From: Oscillospiraceae bacterium
Lineage (GTDB): Bacteria; Bacillota; Clostridia; Oscillospirales; Oscillospiraceae
NCBI GenBank assembly: GCA_021771265.1
Contig: JAETPK010000005.1
Location: forward strand, 1-54,177
Direction of reading: 5' to 3'
Length of the DNA: 54,177 nt
Numbering within the stretch: position 1 is the stretch's first letter; the number at the start of each line of letters is the position of its first letter. Below, one piece after another: positions 16,818 through 26,400 of the stretch. The notes beneath the pieces were generated by a model that was not told the DNA's origin, did not search any database, and was given only the letters and a program-made list of their open reading frames with translations. Made by a program: the position numbers and the translations under genes.

Positions 16818-17939
16818 ATGAAGAAGTTCCTTGCCGCTTTGAGCGCGGCGCTAGTGCTGACCACCGGCGCGGGCGCTATCGAGGTGTCGGCGCCCTCGGC
16901 GCTGCTGATGGAAAAGGAAACGGGCACCGTGCTGTTTGCCAAGGACGAGCACGCCCGCCTGGAGCCCGCCAGCGTCACAAAGATCATGACGCTGCTGCTG
17001 GTGATGGAGGCTATCGACAGCGGCCAGCTCAGCTATGACACTGTGGTCACCGCCTCCGCCCACGCCTGCTCCATGGGCGGCAGCCAGATCTGGCTGAAGG
17101 AAAATGAGCAGATGTCCGTGGACGATATGCTCAAGGCCGTGTGTGTGGTATCCGCCAACGACTGCGCCGTGGCTCTGGCGGAGCAGGTGGCCGGCAGCGA
17201 GGAGGCCTTTGTGGAGCGGATGAACCAGCGGGCGGCGGAGCTGGGCATGGCGGACACCACCTTCCGAAACGCCACCGGCCTGCCGGCGGAGGGCCATCTC
17301 ACCTCCGCCTACGACATCGCCCTCATGAGCCGGGAACTCATCTTAAAGCACCCGGACATCCGCCGCTACACCACTATCTGGATGGACACCCTGCGAAACG
17401 GCACCTCACAGCTGGTGAACACCAACAAGCTCATTCGCTTCTATGAGGGCGCCACGGGGCTGAAGACCGGCTCCACCGACAGCGCCTTGTACTGCCTGTC
17501 CGCCACAGCGGAGCGGGACGGCATGGAGCTCATTTCCGTCATCATGAAGGGCGCCACCTCCGCCCAGCGGTTTGAGGACGCCAAGGCCCTCCTCAGCCAC
17601 GGCTTTTCCACCTACGCGCTGAAGACCATCGTGCCGGAGGAGGCCCTGCCGCCTGTTCCGGTGGAGCTGGGGACCCAGGCCACCGTGCAGCCGGTGCTGG
17701 GAGAGGGGAATGTACTGCTGCTGGAAAAGGCCCGGGCCAGCGACCTGACCCAGGCCGTGGAGCTGGTGGATTCCGCGGCGGCTCCGGTGGAGGCCGGGGA
17801 CCGGCTGGGGACGCTTACCGTGACGGCCGGGGATGAGATCGCGGCGGAAATCCCTATCCTGGCGGGAGAGGCTGTGCCCCGCGTCACATTTTCCCAGATG
17901 CTGCGGCGGCTGCTGCGCACCGCGTTTCTGGCCGGATAA
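16818..17939 (+). CDS. D-alanyl-D-alanine carboxypeptidase (PBP5 / DacB-DacF type)
   Basis: Removes the terminal D-Ala of peptidoglycan stem peptides outside the cytoplasmic membrane. The 373-residue protein has a signal peptide (cleavage after about residue 20), and the three penicillin-binding motifs: SxxK in ASVTK, SxN in SAND and KTG in KTGST. A C-terminal PBP5-like beta domain follows, with a final amphipathic RRLLRTAFLAG that may anchor it. The ATG at 16818 has AAGGGGG upstream; an in-frame TTG at 16800 is rejected. The sigma-E-like promoter suggests a spore cortex role like DacB, which is inference. Confidence 0.9.
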   Translation: MKKFLAALSAALVLTTGAGAIEVSAPSALLMEKETGTVLFAKDEHARLEPASVTKIMTLLLVMEAIDSGQLSYDTVVTASAHACSMGGSQIWLKENEQMSVDDMLKAVCVVSANDCAVALAEQVAGSEEAFVERMNQRAAELGMADTTFRNATGLPAEGHLTSAYDIALMSRELILKHPDIRRYTTIWMDTLRNGTSQLVNTNKLIRFYEGATGLKTGSTDSALYCLSATAERDGMELISVIMKGATSAQRFEDAKALLSHGFSTYALKTIVPEEALPPVPVELGTQATVQPVLGEGNVLLLEKARASDLTQAVELVDSAAAPVEAGDRLGTLTVTAGDEIAAEIPILAGEAVPRVTFSQMLRRLLRTAFLAG

Positions 17940-17969
17940 GGCGTTTTATCAAAATCCGACGGTTTTCTC

Positions 17970-17998
17970 TTGCTGTCTCCGCGGTTGAATGGTATACT
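17970..17998 (+). promoter_or_regulatory. sigma-A promoter for pgi
   Basis: TTGCTG (17970-17975), 17 bp, TATACT (17993-17998). Confidence 0.75.
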
Positions 17999-18059
17999 TT
18001 TCCTAAGATATTCCATCCAGGCGGCCAGGCCGTCAAAACAAAAGAAAGGACTTGTTTCT

Positions 18060-19394
18060 ATGCTGGATGTCAAGTTGTTCCATATGAAATCCTTCCTGCC
18101 CATGCCTTACGAGGAGGCGCTGGCTCCCCGCCTGAAGCACGCCCATGAAAAGCTCCAGAACGCCAGCGGCGCCGGCGGTGAGTTTACCGGCTGGGTCCAT
18201 CTGCCCCGCAGCTATGACCGCGCCGAGTTCGCCCGCATCAAGCAGGTCGCCGCCAAGATCCAACACGACTCCCAGGCCCTGGTAGTCATCGGCATCGGCG
18301 GGTCCTACCTGGGTGCCCGGGGCGTCATCGACTGCCTGTGCTCCCCCAACTACAACCTGAAAAAGAAAGACACCCCCAATGTCTACTTCGCCGGCAACGG
18401 ACTGTCCGCCGACGCCCTTCAGGAAATTCTGGAGCTGGTGGAGGGCGTGGATTTCTCCGTAAACGTCATCTCCAAGTCCGGCACCACCACGGAGCCCGCC
18501 GTGGCCTTCCGCTTCTTCCGGGAGGCGCTGGAGAAGAAATACGGCAAGGAGGGCGCCAAGGGCCGCATCTACGCCACCACCGACAAGAGCCGCGGCGCAT
18601 TGAAATCCCTGGCGGACGCCGAAGGCTGGGAGACCTTTGTGGTGCCCGATGACGTAGGCGGCCGTTACAGTGTGCTGACCGCCGTGGGCCTGCTGCCCAT
18701 CGCCGTCGCCGGTGTGGACATTGATGCCCTCATGCGGGGCGCCGCCCAGATGATGGACCGCTGCGCCGAGGCGTCTTATGACTGTCCCGCCTGGCGCTAC
18801 GCCGCCATTCGTTACGAGCTGTACCGCTCCGGCCGCTCCGTGGAGCTGCTGGCCTGCTATGACCCCGCCTTCCGCTTCATGCTGGAGTGGTGGAAGCAGC
18901 TGTACGGCGAAAGCGAGGGCAAGGATGACAAGGGTCTGTTCCCCGCCAGTGTGGAGTTCACTGCGGACCTCCACTCCATGGGCCAGTACATTCAGGAGGG
19001 CAAGCGCCTGATGTTTGAGACCGTGGTGCGTCTGGGCGCCTCCGAACACCGTCTGGCCGTGCCCCGGGACGAGGCCGACGGCGACGGCCTGAACTTCCTG
19101 GCCGGCACCGACATGGACTTCATCCGGGACCGCGCCATGGAGGGCACGCTGCTGGCCCACACGGAGGGCGGCGTCCCCAACATCATCGTGGAGGCCGACG
19201 GCAAGACCGCCGAGGGCCTGGGCCAGCTGATCTACTTCTTTGAGTACGCCTGCGGCCTGTCCGGCTACCTGCTGGACGTGAACCCCTTCGACCAGCCTGG
19301 CGTGGAGGCCTACAAGAAAAACATGTTCGCCCTCCTGGGCAAGCCCGGTTATGAAGACCGAAAGGCGGACCTGGAGGCAAAGCTGGCGGAGTAA
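18060..19394 (+). CDS. pgi: glucose-6-phosphate isomerase
   Basis: Interconverts glucose-6-phosphate and fructose-6-phosphate. The 444-residue protein has the sugar-phosphate site [26 protein letters not shown], the family ENGVDLHSMGQ equivalent ([13 protein letters not shown]) and [12 protein letters not shown] with the C-terminal catalytic Lys region. The shorter length is typical of the Firmicutes form. AAAGGA is about 12 bases before the ATG at 18060; in-frame codons back to 17970 lie in the promoter. The last 61 bp, including the stop, are repeated at 19550-19610. Confidence 0.97.
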   Translation: MLDVKLFHMKSFLPMPYEEALAPRLKHAHEKLQNASGAGGEFTGWVHLPRSYDRAEFARIKQVAAKIQHDSQALVVIGIGGSYLGARGVIDCLCSPNYNLKKKDTPNVYFAGNGLSADALQEILELVEGVDFSVNVISKSGTTTEPAVAFRFFREALEKKYGKEGAKGRIYATTDKSRGALKSLADAEGWETFVVPDDVGGRYSVLTAVGLLPIAVAGVDIDALMRGAAQMMDRCAEASYDCPAWRYAAIRYELYRSGRSVELLACYDPAFRFMLEWWKQLYGESEGKDDKGLFPASVEFTADLHSMGQYIQEGKRLMFETVVRLGASEHRLAVPRDEADGDGLNFLAGTDMDFIRDRAMEGTLLAHTEGGVPNIIVEADGKTAEGLGQLIYFFEYACGLSGYLLDVNPFDQPGVEAYKKNMFALLGKPGYEDRKADLEAKLAE

Positions 19395-19398
19395 CGGC

Positions 19399-19549
19399 GG
19401 CCTTTATCAAGCGCCGCTTGCCCAGGAGCCGCCGCGCAAGCGGCGTACGAGCGTTTTGGCCAAAGGCCAAAACCTCGGACCTGACGGGATTCACTCCCGG
19501 CAGGTCAAGTCCTATCCGAGGGATCCCCATGGGACCGGTCCCATGGGGA
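19399..19549 (+). repeat. 151-bp structured spacer element at the pgi 3' end
   Basis: Holds GCCGCC/GCGGCG pairing, AGCGTTTTGGCC / GGCCAAAACCT, a CCTGACGGGA / TCCCGGCAGG stem, an outer CCTCGG / CCGAGG pair, and the 22-bp palindrome centred on ACCGGT with CCCATGGG ends. The run GCGGCGT-C-AGCGTTTTG ... CAAAACCT is shared with the prfB spacer. No coding capacity. Confidence 0.75.
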
Positions 19550-19610
19550 GGCAAGCCCGGTTACGAAGACCGGAAGGCGGACTTGGAGGCAAAGCTGGCG
19601 GAGTAACGGC
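19550..19610 (+). pseudogene. second copy of the pgi 3' end (fragment)
   Basis: A 61-bp copy of 19338-19398 with 3 mismatches, all synonymous transitions (TAT/TAC, CGA/CGG, CTG/TTG). It encodes the last 18 residues of Pgi and the stop, in frame, without any gene start. Confidence 0.9.
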
Positions 19611-19684
19611 CTGCTCTTCCCACAGGAATGGCGGACCGCTGTCAATATTACATTGTGAACAAAGTTTGAATTTGCTTTTTTGCA

Positions 19685-19713
19685 TTGTCTTTTGCAAATT
19701 CTTATGGTATGCT
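19685..19713 (+). promoter_or_regulatory. sigma-A promoter for the P-loop protein gene
   Basis: TTGTCT (19685-19690), 17 bp, TATGCT (19708-19713). Confidence 0.6.
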
Positions 19714-19774
19714 GAACATAGCGATCTATCCCTTTCCCCCGGCGATTCTATTAGTGAGACAGGAGTGATTTATT

Positions 19775-20185
19775 ATGGTCAGACTGATTATGGGCGTCAA
19801 GGGTTCCGGCAAGACCAAGCAGCTCATCGAACTGATCAACAACGCGGCGAAGGATGAGCCCGGCAACGTGGTTTGCATTGAGGCTAACCGCAACATGATG
19901 TACGATATTCATTATCATATTCGCTTGATCGACGCTCAGGAATATCGGCTGAGCAGCTATGATCTGCTGCGCGGCTTTATCAGCGGCTTGTACGCTGGTA
20001 ACTATGACATCTCCCATGTGTTTATCGACAATCTTTGCAAGATCGTTGGCGGGGAAGTGTGCAATGAAACGGAGACTTTCCTGAACTGGCTGGATGCCTT
20101 CGGTGAGCAGAACGGCATCAAGTTCACCACCACCATCAGCGCGGAGGAATCCGCCGCCACGGACGGAATGCAGAAGTATCTGTGA
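19775..20185 (+). CDS. small P-loop NTPase of unknown role
   Basis: A 136-residue protein with a Walker A motif at the N terminus (MGVKGSGKTKQ, residues 6-16) and a Walker B-like HVFIDNL near residue 80. Nothing else is recognisable; it resembles the core of thymidine-kinase-like or RecA-fold ATPases reduced to one small domain. AGGAGTG is about 10 bases before the ATG. It has its own promoter and a strong terminator, so it is a single-gene unit, and its composition is less GC-rich than pgi or recJ. Confidence 0.75.
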   Translation: MVRLIMGVKGSGKTKQLIELINNAAKDEPGNVVCIEANRNMMYDIHYHIRLIDAQEYRLSSYDLLRGFISGLYAGNYDISHVFIDNLCKIVGGEVCNETETFLNWLDAFGEQNGIKFTTTISAEESAATDGMQKYL

Positions 20186-20197
20186 ATCGGAAAAGAA

Positions 20198-20225
20198 AGA
20201 GGAGGGCGCTGCCCTCCTCTTTTTT
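20198..20225 (+). terminator. rho-independent terminator of the P-loop gene
   Basis: AGAGGAGGGC / GCCCTCCTCT with a 3-base loop, then T-run. Confidence 0.92.
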
Positions 20226-20272
20226 GCCCTTTGCAAGCACTCCGGCGCGCCCCCGGGCACGCCGGAATTCTT

Positions 20273-21781
20273 TTACCGCAGTCCCTCCAGCACGTCAGCG
20301 GACATGGCATCCATATCGCTGAGGCAGATCTGGTCCACGCCGAAAAAGGCGCACATCTGCCGTCGAGCCTCCACCGCCTGGCGGTCCAGATACCACACTG
20401 TCACGGTGTTTCCCTGGACCTCCCGCACCAAATAGGCACAGGCGTAGCGGCTGGAATAATACGACTCCGTGTTCTTTTCATCCGCCAGCAGCTCCGCGAT
20501 CTCGCCGCTGTCAAGGCTGGAGACCCGCTTTCCGTTTTTCCACTGACTGCCGACAGTGGTCAGCAGCAGTGAGAGCTTCCCCACCGGGACAGTGTCCTTC
20601 AGCTCCGCCAGGGCGTAGTATACCTCCTCCATGGGCTCCAGCGGCGCGATGGAAAAGCCGTTCTCCGTTTTCTGATACGGCGCCACCCGCAAAACCAGCT
20701 GGTCCACTGACGCCGCCAAGGCGGCATAGTCGTAAGCGCTGTACGTTTTGCCCTGCCAGACGGGAGCCTCCGCCGTCACATACAACAGCCTTTCACCCAG
20801 CTTTTCCCGCAGGCCCGCCACGATTTCCGTCAGGACAGTACGGCAATTGTCCGCCAACTGGGGAAGATCCAGATACAACCCGTCATAGCCGCCATCCTCC
20901 ACCGCCCGGGCCAGCACCGCGGCGATCTCTGCGCTCTCTCCCCGCAGCGCGCTGGTGCTGCCGGTCACATAGAGCAAGGCCTTGGCGCCGGCCGAGCGGG
21001 CGGCGGACTGCATCATTTCCTGCCGCTCCGCGTCAGGAAGCGCCAGCTGGACCCGGCCCGAGGCAGCGGAAAGGCGCCCGCCGGTAATGGCCACCGCCGC
21101 ACAGCCGCTCCAGTCTCCGGAGCCATCCACGGCGATGCCGGTCAAGGACGGCGCGGCGGCGCGGTACTTGTCGTACACCCGCATGAGCATGACCGCCGCC
21201 TGTTCCCGGGTGGCGGTACGGTCGGGAGAAAATGTGTCGGCAGAAGTGCCATTGACGATGCCCAGCTCATAGGCTATGGAGATATAGCCCACGTTGGTGC
21301 TCACATCTGTAAAGGGCATGGACAGGTCCTGGGCAAGGCCGGCGATGGTCCCCCATCCCAGCGCCCGCACCAGCATGACCGCCATCTCCTCCCGGGTGAT
21401 GGGGTCCTGGGGGCAGAAATTCTCCGTCTGCCGGGTAATGGCGCCGTGGGCATAGGCGGTCTCCACCGCGCTGAAATACCAGGCGCCGGTATCCTGCACA
21501 TCGGCGTAGGTGCCCGTCTCCGGCGTCTCCATGTCCCAGCCAAACAGGCGGCACAGCACCACGGTAAAGGCCGCCCGGGTCATCTGGTGCCCCATGCCGA
21601 AGCGGGTGGAGGTCTCTCCCTGGAAAAGGCCCAGGTCCACACAGCGGCGGATATCCGACGCTGCCCAGCTGTCCGACGGTACATCCGCAAATCCCGTGGA
21701 CACGGCATCCGTGGGCACGGCACCCACCAGCAAGGCCGCCAGCAGGATGCAGGCCAGTGACCGGCCAATGAATCGTCTCAT
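20273..21781 (-). CDS. secreted protein with three SLH domains and a GH18-like domain
   Basis: A 502-residue surface protein. Residues 1-27 are a signal peptide; three S-layer homology domains follow (about 30-90, 95-150, 155-208; FADVPSDSWAASDIRRC, YADVQDTGAWYFSAVETA, FTDVSTNVGYISIAYELGI). The rest resembles the GH18 / YaaH-type glycosidase barrel, but the signature DGxDxDxE reads DGLYLDLPQ, so the catalytic acid Glu is replaced by Pro. It may bind rather than cleave glycan. GGAG lies 9 bases before the ATG at 21781, which matches a proper signal peptide start. Confidence 0.82.
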   Translation of the reverse strand: MRRFIGRSLACILLAALLVGAVPTDAVSTGFADVPSDSWAASDIRRCVDLGLFQGETSTRFGMGHQMTRAAFTVVLCRLFGWDMETPETGTYADVQDTGAWYFSAVETAYAHGAITRQTENFCPQDPITREEMAVMLVRALGWGTIAGLAQDLSMPFTDVSTNVGYISIAYELGIVNGTSADTFSPDRTATREQAAVMLMRVYDKYRAAAPSLTGIAVDGSGDWSGCAAVAITGGRLSAASGRVQLALPDAERQEMMQSAARSAGAKALLYVTGSTSALRGESAEIAAVLARAVEDGGYDGLYLDLPQLADNCRTVLTEIVAGLREKLGERLLYVTAEAPVWQGKTYSAYDYAALAASVDQLVLRVAPYQKTENGFSIAPLEPMEEVYYALAELKDTVPVGKLSLLLTTVGSQWKNGKRVSSLDSGEIAELLADEKNTESYYSSRYACAYLVREVQGNTVTVWYLDRQAVEARRQMCAFFGVDQICLSDMDAMSADVLEGLR

Positions 21782-21819
21782 GTGTCGTTTCTCCTTTTTC
21801 GCGGAAATTTCACAACGGC

Positions 21820-21848
21820 ATTGTATCAAAATTTGGCAGATCAGTCAA
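21820..21848 (-). promoter_or_regulatory. sigma-A promoter for the SLH/GH18-like gene
   Basis: Minus strand TTGACT (21843-21848), 17 bp, TACAAT (21820-21825). Confidence 0.75.
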
Positions 21849-21909
21849 ACAAAGCCTGTCGAAGCCTGGGCGTCCCTGCAATTTCGGCACTTTTGGAACA
21901 CATTTTTTC

Positions 21910-21938
21910 TTTACCTGGCGCCGCCGGTCTGCTATAAT
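21910..21938 (+). promoter_or_regulatory. sigma-A promoter for recJ-rel
   Basis: TTTACC (21910-21915), 17 bp, TATAAT (21933-21938). Confidence 0.8.
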
Positions 21939-21997
21939 AGAATAGTTATTGTGGATTCTTATACCCCAAAAATACTATTTGAAAGGAGGGAGCGCCT

Positions 21998-24097
21998 GTG
22001 AAATTCAAAAAATGGACCATCGGCACGCCGAAGGAGCAGGATGTCGCCCTCCTGCGCAGCGCCGGCTATCCGTATCTGCTGTCCACGGTGCTGGCCGCCC
22101 GGGGCATTTCCACCGCGGAGGATGCCGCTGAATTTTTGGACCGGGAGCGCGCTTTGACCGTGTCTCCCATGCTCATGCGGGATATGGACAAAGCCGTGGA
22201 GCGCATCCAGCGGGCCATCGCCGGCGGCGAGACCATCGCGGTGTTCGGCGACTATGACGTGGACGGCATCACCTCCACAGTGCTGCTGATGGACTATCTG
22301 AAAAGCTGCGGCGTAAAGTGCCTGCGGTACATCCCCCGCCGGATCGAGGACGGCTACGGCCTCTCACGCGACGCCATCCAGGGTCTCCACGACCAGGGTG
22401 CCACCTTGATGATCACCGTGGACTGCGGCATCACCGGCAACGAGGAAGTGGCTTTTGCCCGCTCTCTGGGCATGGATGTGGTGGTGACGGACCACCATGA
22501 GTGCAAGGAGACGCTGCCTGACGCCGTGGCGGTGGTGGACCCCCACCGCCCTGACTGCCCCTATCCCTTCAAGCACCTGGCCGGCGTGGGCGTGGCGCTG
22601 AAGCTGGTGCTGGCTCTGGGCGGCGAGAGCCGGGAGGACGCCCTGTTCGCCCGGTACTGCACGCTGGCGGCCATCGGCACCGTGGCCGATGTCATGCGCA
22701 TGGAGGGGGAGAACCGCACCATCGTCTCCTGCGGCCTGGAGGCCCTGCCCCACACGGATTTTGTGGGCGTTCACGCCCTGCTGAAGGAAGCGGGCCTGCT
22801 GGGCAAGCCCATCACCTCCATTCAGATCGGCTTTGTTCTCTCTCCCCGCATCAATGCCGCCGGCCGCATGGGCAAGGCGGACCTGGCCGCCGACCTGCTG
22901 GAGACCTCCGACTCCGCCCGGGCGGAGGAGCTGGCCCGGCAGCTGTGCGATCTGAACCGGGAGCGTCAGGCGGTGGAACAGGCCATCTGCGTCGATGCCG
23001 TCAACAAGATCCAAAACCTGCGCAGCGAGGAACGCTCCGCCCTGGTCCTCTCCAGCGAGAACTGGCACCAGGGCGTGGTGGGCATCGTGGCCTCCCGCCT
23101 CAGCGAAAAATACTCCTGTCCCAGCTTTATGATCCACCTGAAGGATGGCACGGGCAAAGGCTCCTGTCGGTCCTACGGCGGCTTTAACCTCTTTGCGGCC
23201 CTGGAGTCCTGCGCCGACCTGCTGGACGGCTTCGGCGGCCATGAGCTGGCCGCCGGCTTCACCATTCCGGAAGCCAATATCGACGCCTTCCGCCAGCGGA
23301 TGAACCGCTATGTCCGCTCCGCCTCCGGCGGGGAGCTGCCTGTCAGCTCCCTGGACATTGACGCGGCCATCACCTGTCCCGGCGATGTGTCGCTGTCGGA
23401 GGTGGAGCACCTGAGCCAGTTGGAGCCTTACGGCGCCGGAAATCCCCGGCCCACCTTTGCCCTGCTGGGCGCCACGGTGGACACCGTCCAGTCCGTGGGC
23501 CAGGGCAAGCATTTGAAGCTGCGGCTCTCCAAGGGCACCTGCCGGTTCGACGCCATTTTCTTCTCCGTGACGGAGACCGAGTGCGGCGTCGCCGCCGGCA
23601 TGCGGGTGGACGCCGCCTTTTATCTCCAGGCCAACACGTTCCGGGGCAACACCACACTGCAATTGCAGCTCATCGACATCCGACCCTCCCTGACTCCCAG
23701 CCGCCATGAAGCGGCGGACCTGGAGCTTTTGGACCGGCTGGTGGACGGCGCCCCCATTACCGCCCAGGAGACCGCCCGTCTGAGCGCCTCCCGGGAGCAG
23801 TTCGGCGCGTACTGGGTGCTGCTGGAGCGGCGTCTCCGTCAGGGGAAGGCAGAGGAAGATCTGCTGCCCTTTTTGCGGCAGCTGGCAGCCCAGGCCGGCG
23901 GCGGGGAGAGCTTCCTGCGGGCGGGGCTGGCCTTGCTGGTCTTTGACGAGCGGGGACTTATGTCCGTGAACCGGGACGGTGGGCGGCTGACCCTTTGTCT
24001 CAATCCCATCCAGGGAAAGGTGGATCTGTTCGCCTCTCCTTATCTCTCCCGGCTGCGCGGCGGCGCGGCCAATCGGAACCGAGGTGACGTTGTATGA
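21998..24097 (+). CDS. recJ: single-stranded-DNA-specific exonuclease RecJ
   Basis: A 5'-3' ssDNA exonuclease for recombination and repair. The 699-residue protein has the DHH superfamily motifs FGDYDVDGITST and VVTDHHE, and the DHHA1 GGHELAAGF motif near residue 412. The start is a GTG at 21998 with GAAAGGAGGG 6 bases before it. Its stop overlaps the rel start (ATGA at 24094-24097), so the two are translationally coupled. Confidence 0.95.
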   Translation: MKFKKWTIGTPKEQDVALLRSAGYPYLLSTVLAARGISTAEDAAEFLDRERALTVSPMLMRDMDKAVERIQRAIAGGETIAVFGDYDVDGITSTVLLMDYLKSCGVKCLRYIPRRIEDGYGLSRDAIQGLHDQGATLMITVDCGITGNEEVAFARSLGMDVVVTDHHECKETLPDAVAVVDPHRPDCPYPFKHLAGVGVALKLVLALGGESREDALFARYCTLAAIGTVADVMRMEGENRTIVSCGLEALPHTDFVGVHALLKEAGLLGKPITSIQIGFVLSPRINAAGRMGKADLAADLLETSDSARAEELARQLCDLNRERQAVEQAICVDAVNKIQNLRSEERSALVLSSENWHQGVVGIVASRLSEKYSCPSFMIHLKDGTGKGSCRSYGGFNLFAALESCADLLDGFGGHELAAGFTIPEANIDAFRQRMNRYVRSASGGELPVSSLDIDAAITCPGDVSLSEVEHLSQLEPYGAGNPRPTFALLGATVDTVQSVGQGKHLKLRLSKGTCRFDAIFFSVTETECGVAAGMRVDAAFYLQANTFRGNTTLQLQLIDIRPSLTPSRHEAADLELLDRLVDGAPITAQETARLSASREQFGAYWVLLERRLRQGKAEEDLLPFLRQLAAQAGGGESFLRAGLALLVFDERGLMSVNRDGGRLTLCLNPIQGKVDLFASPYLSRLRGGAANRNRGDVV

Positions 24098-26307
24098 CCA
24101 TTCAGGAACAGTACGAAAATCTGGAAAAGACCATACGGATGTATAATCCCTCCGCGGACTTTGCCCAGATCCGGGCGGCCTTTGAGTACGCTGATCGGTG
24201 CCACGATGGTCAAAAGCGTAAGAGCGGCGAGCCCTATATCATCCATCCTCTGGCCGTGGCCCAGATCGTGGCGGAGCAAAACCTGGACTCCGAGTCCATT
24301 ATGGCCGCTTTGCTCCACGATGTCATCGAGGATACTCCCGCCACCCATGAGGACGTGGAAAAGCTGTTCTCTCCCACCATCGCCAACCTGGTGGAGGGCG
24401 TCAGCAAGCTGACCCGTATCCAGTACGCCACCAAGGAAGACGAGCAGATGGAGAACCTGCGGAAAATGCTCATCGCCATGAGCAAGGACATCCGCGTCAT
24501 CCTCATCAAGATCTCCGACCGGCTCCACAATATGCGGACCATGGAGTACCAGTCTCCGGCCAAGCAGAAGCAAAAGTCCCTGGAGACCATGGAGATCTAC
24601 GCGCCCATTGCCCACCGGCTGGGTATGCAGCGCATCAAGTGGGAGCTGGAGGACCTGTCTTTAAAATACCTGGACCCCATCGGCTATGATGAGATCGTCT
24701 CCAAGCTGGATGAAAAGCACCAGGAATACGAGGCCTTCATGCAGCGGACCCAGATCCAGATCGACGACCGGCTCAACGAGCTGAATATCCAGCATATCGT
24801 CTACGGCCGTATGAAGCATCCCTACTCCATTTACCGGAAGATGTTCAACCAGAACAAATCTCTGGATGAGATCTTCGACCTGTTCGCCTTCCGGGTCATC
24901 GTGGAGAATGTGGGAGACTGCTATAACGTGCTGGGCGTCATCCACGACATTTACAAGCCTGTCCTGGGCCGGTTCAAGGATTATATCGGCACGCCCAAGC
25001 CCAACGGCTACCAGTCTCTCCACACCACCGTGGTAGGCGGTGACGGCATCCCCTTCGAGGTGCAGATCCGCACCCGGGAGATGCATGAGGTGGCTGAATA
25101 CGGCGTGGCCGCCCACTGGAAATACAAGCAGGGGGGCCAGGGCGCCGGCACGGAGGGCCGCTATGAGTGGGTCCGGCGCCTGCTGGAAAACCAGGAGGGC
25201 GCCGACGCCGAGGAGTATATCCACTCCCTGAAGATCGACATGTTCTCCGACGAGGTGTTTGTGTTCACCCCCAACGGCGACGTGCAGAATCTGCCCGCCG
25301 GCGCCACCCCCATCGACTTTGCATACGCCATCCACTCCGCCGTGGGCAACCACATGGTGGGCGCCAAGGTCAATAACCGCATCGTCACCTTCGACTATGT
25401 GCTGAAAAACGGCGACATCGTGGAGATCCTCACCTCCAAGGCCGCCAAGGGCCCCAGCCGGGACTGGATGAACATCGCCAAGTCCAGCGAGGCCCGCAGC
25501 AAGATCCGCCAGTGGTTCAAAAAGGAGAAGCGGGACGAGAACATCGCCAATGGCCGCTCCGCCTTTGAGGCGGAGCTGAAGCACTGCGGCATCGCCATGC
25601 GGGATGTCATCTCCGCGGAGGCCCTGCCGCTGCTGTTGAAAAAAGTGTCTTATCCCACCTTGGATGACCTGTACGCCGCCATCGGCTATGGCGGCTTCAC
25701 CGCCCAAAAGGCTGTCAGCCGGATGCAGGGCGAGCTGCAGCGCATCGCCAAGCAGCACCAGGCGGAAAAGCTGGCGCTGGAAGCCAGCGAGGCCAAGCCC
25801 GCCAAGCCGGAGGAGGTCCGATCCCCGGCACCCAAGCGGGTGAAAAGCGAGCAGGGCATCATTGTGGAGGGGCTGGACAACTGCCTGGTGAAGTTCTCCA
25901 AGTGCTGCACCCCCGTCCCCGGTGACGAGATCATCGGCTTCATCACCCGGGGCTACGGCGTATCCGTCCACCGGGCGGACTGCCCCAACGCCACCCTGGC
26001 CAAACGCACCGCCCCCGGCCAGGAGGGCCGCTGGATCAAGGTCTCCTGGGGCTCTGACACCAACGAGAGCTATCCCACCACCCTGGACGTCATCTGCAAG
26101 GACCGGGCCAACCTGCTGCTGGATATCTCCGCCGCCCTGTCCACCACCAACACCTTCGTGCTGGGCATCAACACCCGCAGCACCGAGGATGGCTTTGCCA
26201 TCTGCCGGCTGGAGGTCCGCATCCGGGACGGCGTGCAGCTCCACGCCATCATGAACAAGCTGAACCAGATCTCCGGCGTCTTGAAAGTCACGCGGCCCGC
26301 GGGCTGA
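24094..26307 (+). CDS. rel: bifunctional (p)ppGpp synthetase/hydrolase
   Basis: Makes and degrades the stringent-response alarmone. The 737-residue protein has all domains of the long RSH type: an HD hydrolase with HDVIEDT (about 74-80), a synthetase with RFKDYIGTPKPNGYQSLHTT (about 289-308), TGS (about 388-445), a zinc-finger/CC region KCCTPVPGD, and a C-terminal ACT domain. Both active sites look intact. It is coupled to recJ by ATGA overlap and followed by dtd, an order common in Firmicutes. Confidence 0.96.
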   Translation: MTIQEQYENLEKTIRMYNPSADFAQIRAAFEYADRCHDGQKRKSGEPYIIHPLAVAQIVAEQNLDSESIMAALLHDVIEDTPATHEDVEKLFSPTIANLVEGVSKLTRIQYATKEDEQMENLRKMLIAMSKDIRVILIKISDRLHNMRTMEYQSPAKQKQKSLETMEIYAPIAHRLGMQRIKWELEDLSLKYLDPIGYDEIVSKLDEKHQEYEAFMQRTQIQIDDRLNELNIQHIVYGRMKHPYSIYRKMFNQNKSLDEIFDLFAFRVIVENVGDCYNVLGVIHDIYKPVLGRFKDYIGTPKPNGYQSLHTTVVGGDGIPFEVQIRTREMHEVAEYGVAAHWKYKQGGQGAGTEGRYEWVRRLLENQEGADAEEYIHSLKIDMFSDEVFVFTPNGDVQNLPAGATPIDFAYAIHSAVGNHMVGAKVNNRIVTFDYVLKNGDIVEILTSKAAKGPSRDWMNIAKSSEARSKIRQWFKKEKRDENIANGRSAFEAELKHCGIAMRDVISAEALPLLLKKVSYPTLDDLYAAIGYGGFTAQKAVSRMQGELQRIAKQHQAEKLALEASEAKPAKPEEVRSPAPKRVKSEQGIIVEGLDNCLVKFSKCCTPVPGDEIIGFITRGYGVSVHRADCPNATLAKRTAPGQEGRWIKVSWGSDTNESYPTTLDVICKDRANLLLDISAALSTTNTFVLGINTRSTEDGFAICRLEVRIRDGVQLHAIMNKLNQISGVLKVTRPAG

Positions 26308-26400
26308 TACTGTCAAGAGGGGGCAGGCCTCTTCTTGGAGATCTCTCCCCAGTCCGCCGCACCGCACTCGTTTCACGCGCACACTTGCGAACTGCAAAGA

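Noticed and set aside
21857-21863. TGTCGAA (Spo0A-box core) upstream of the SLH/GH18-like gene
   Set aside because: A single 7-base core without the T-rich flank is expected several times by chance in 54 kb.
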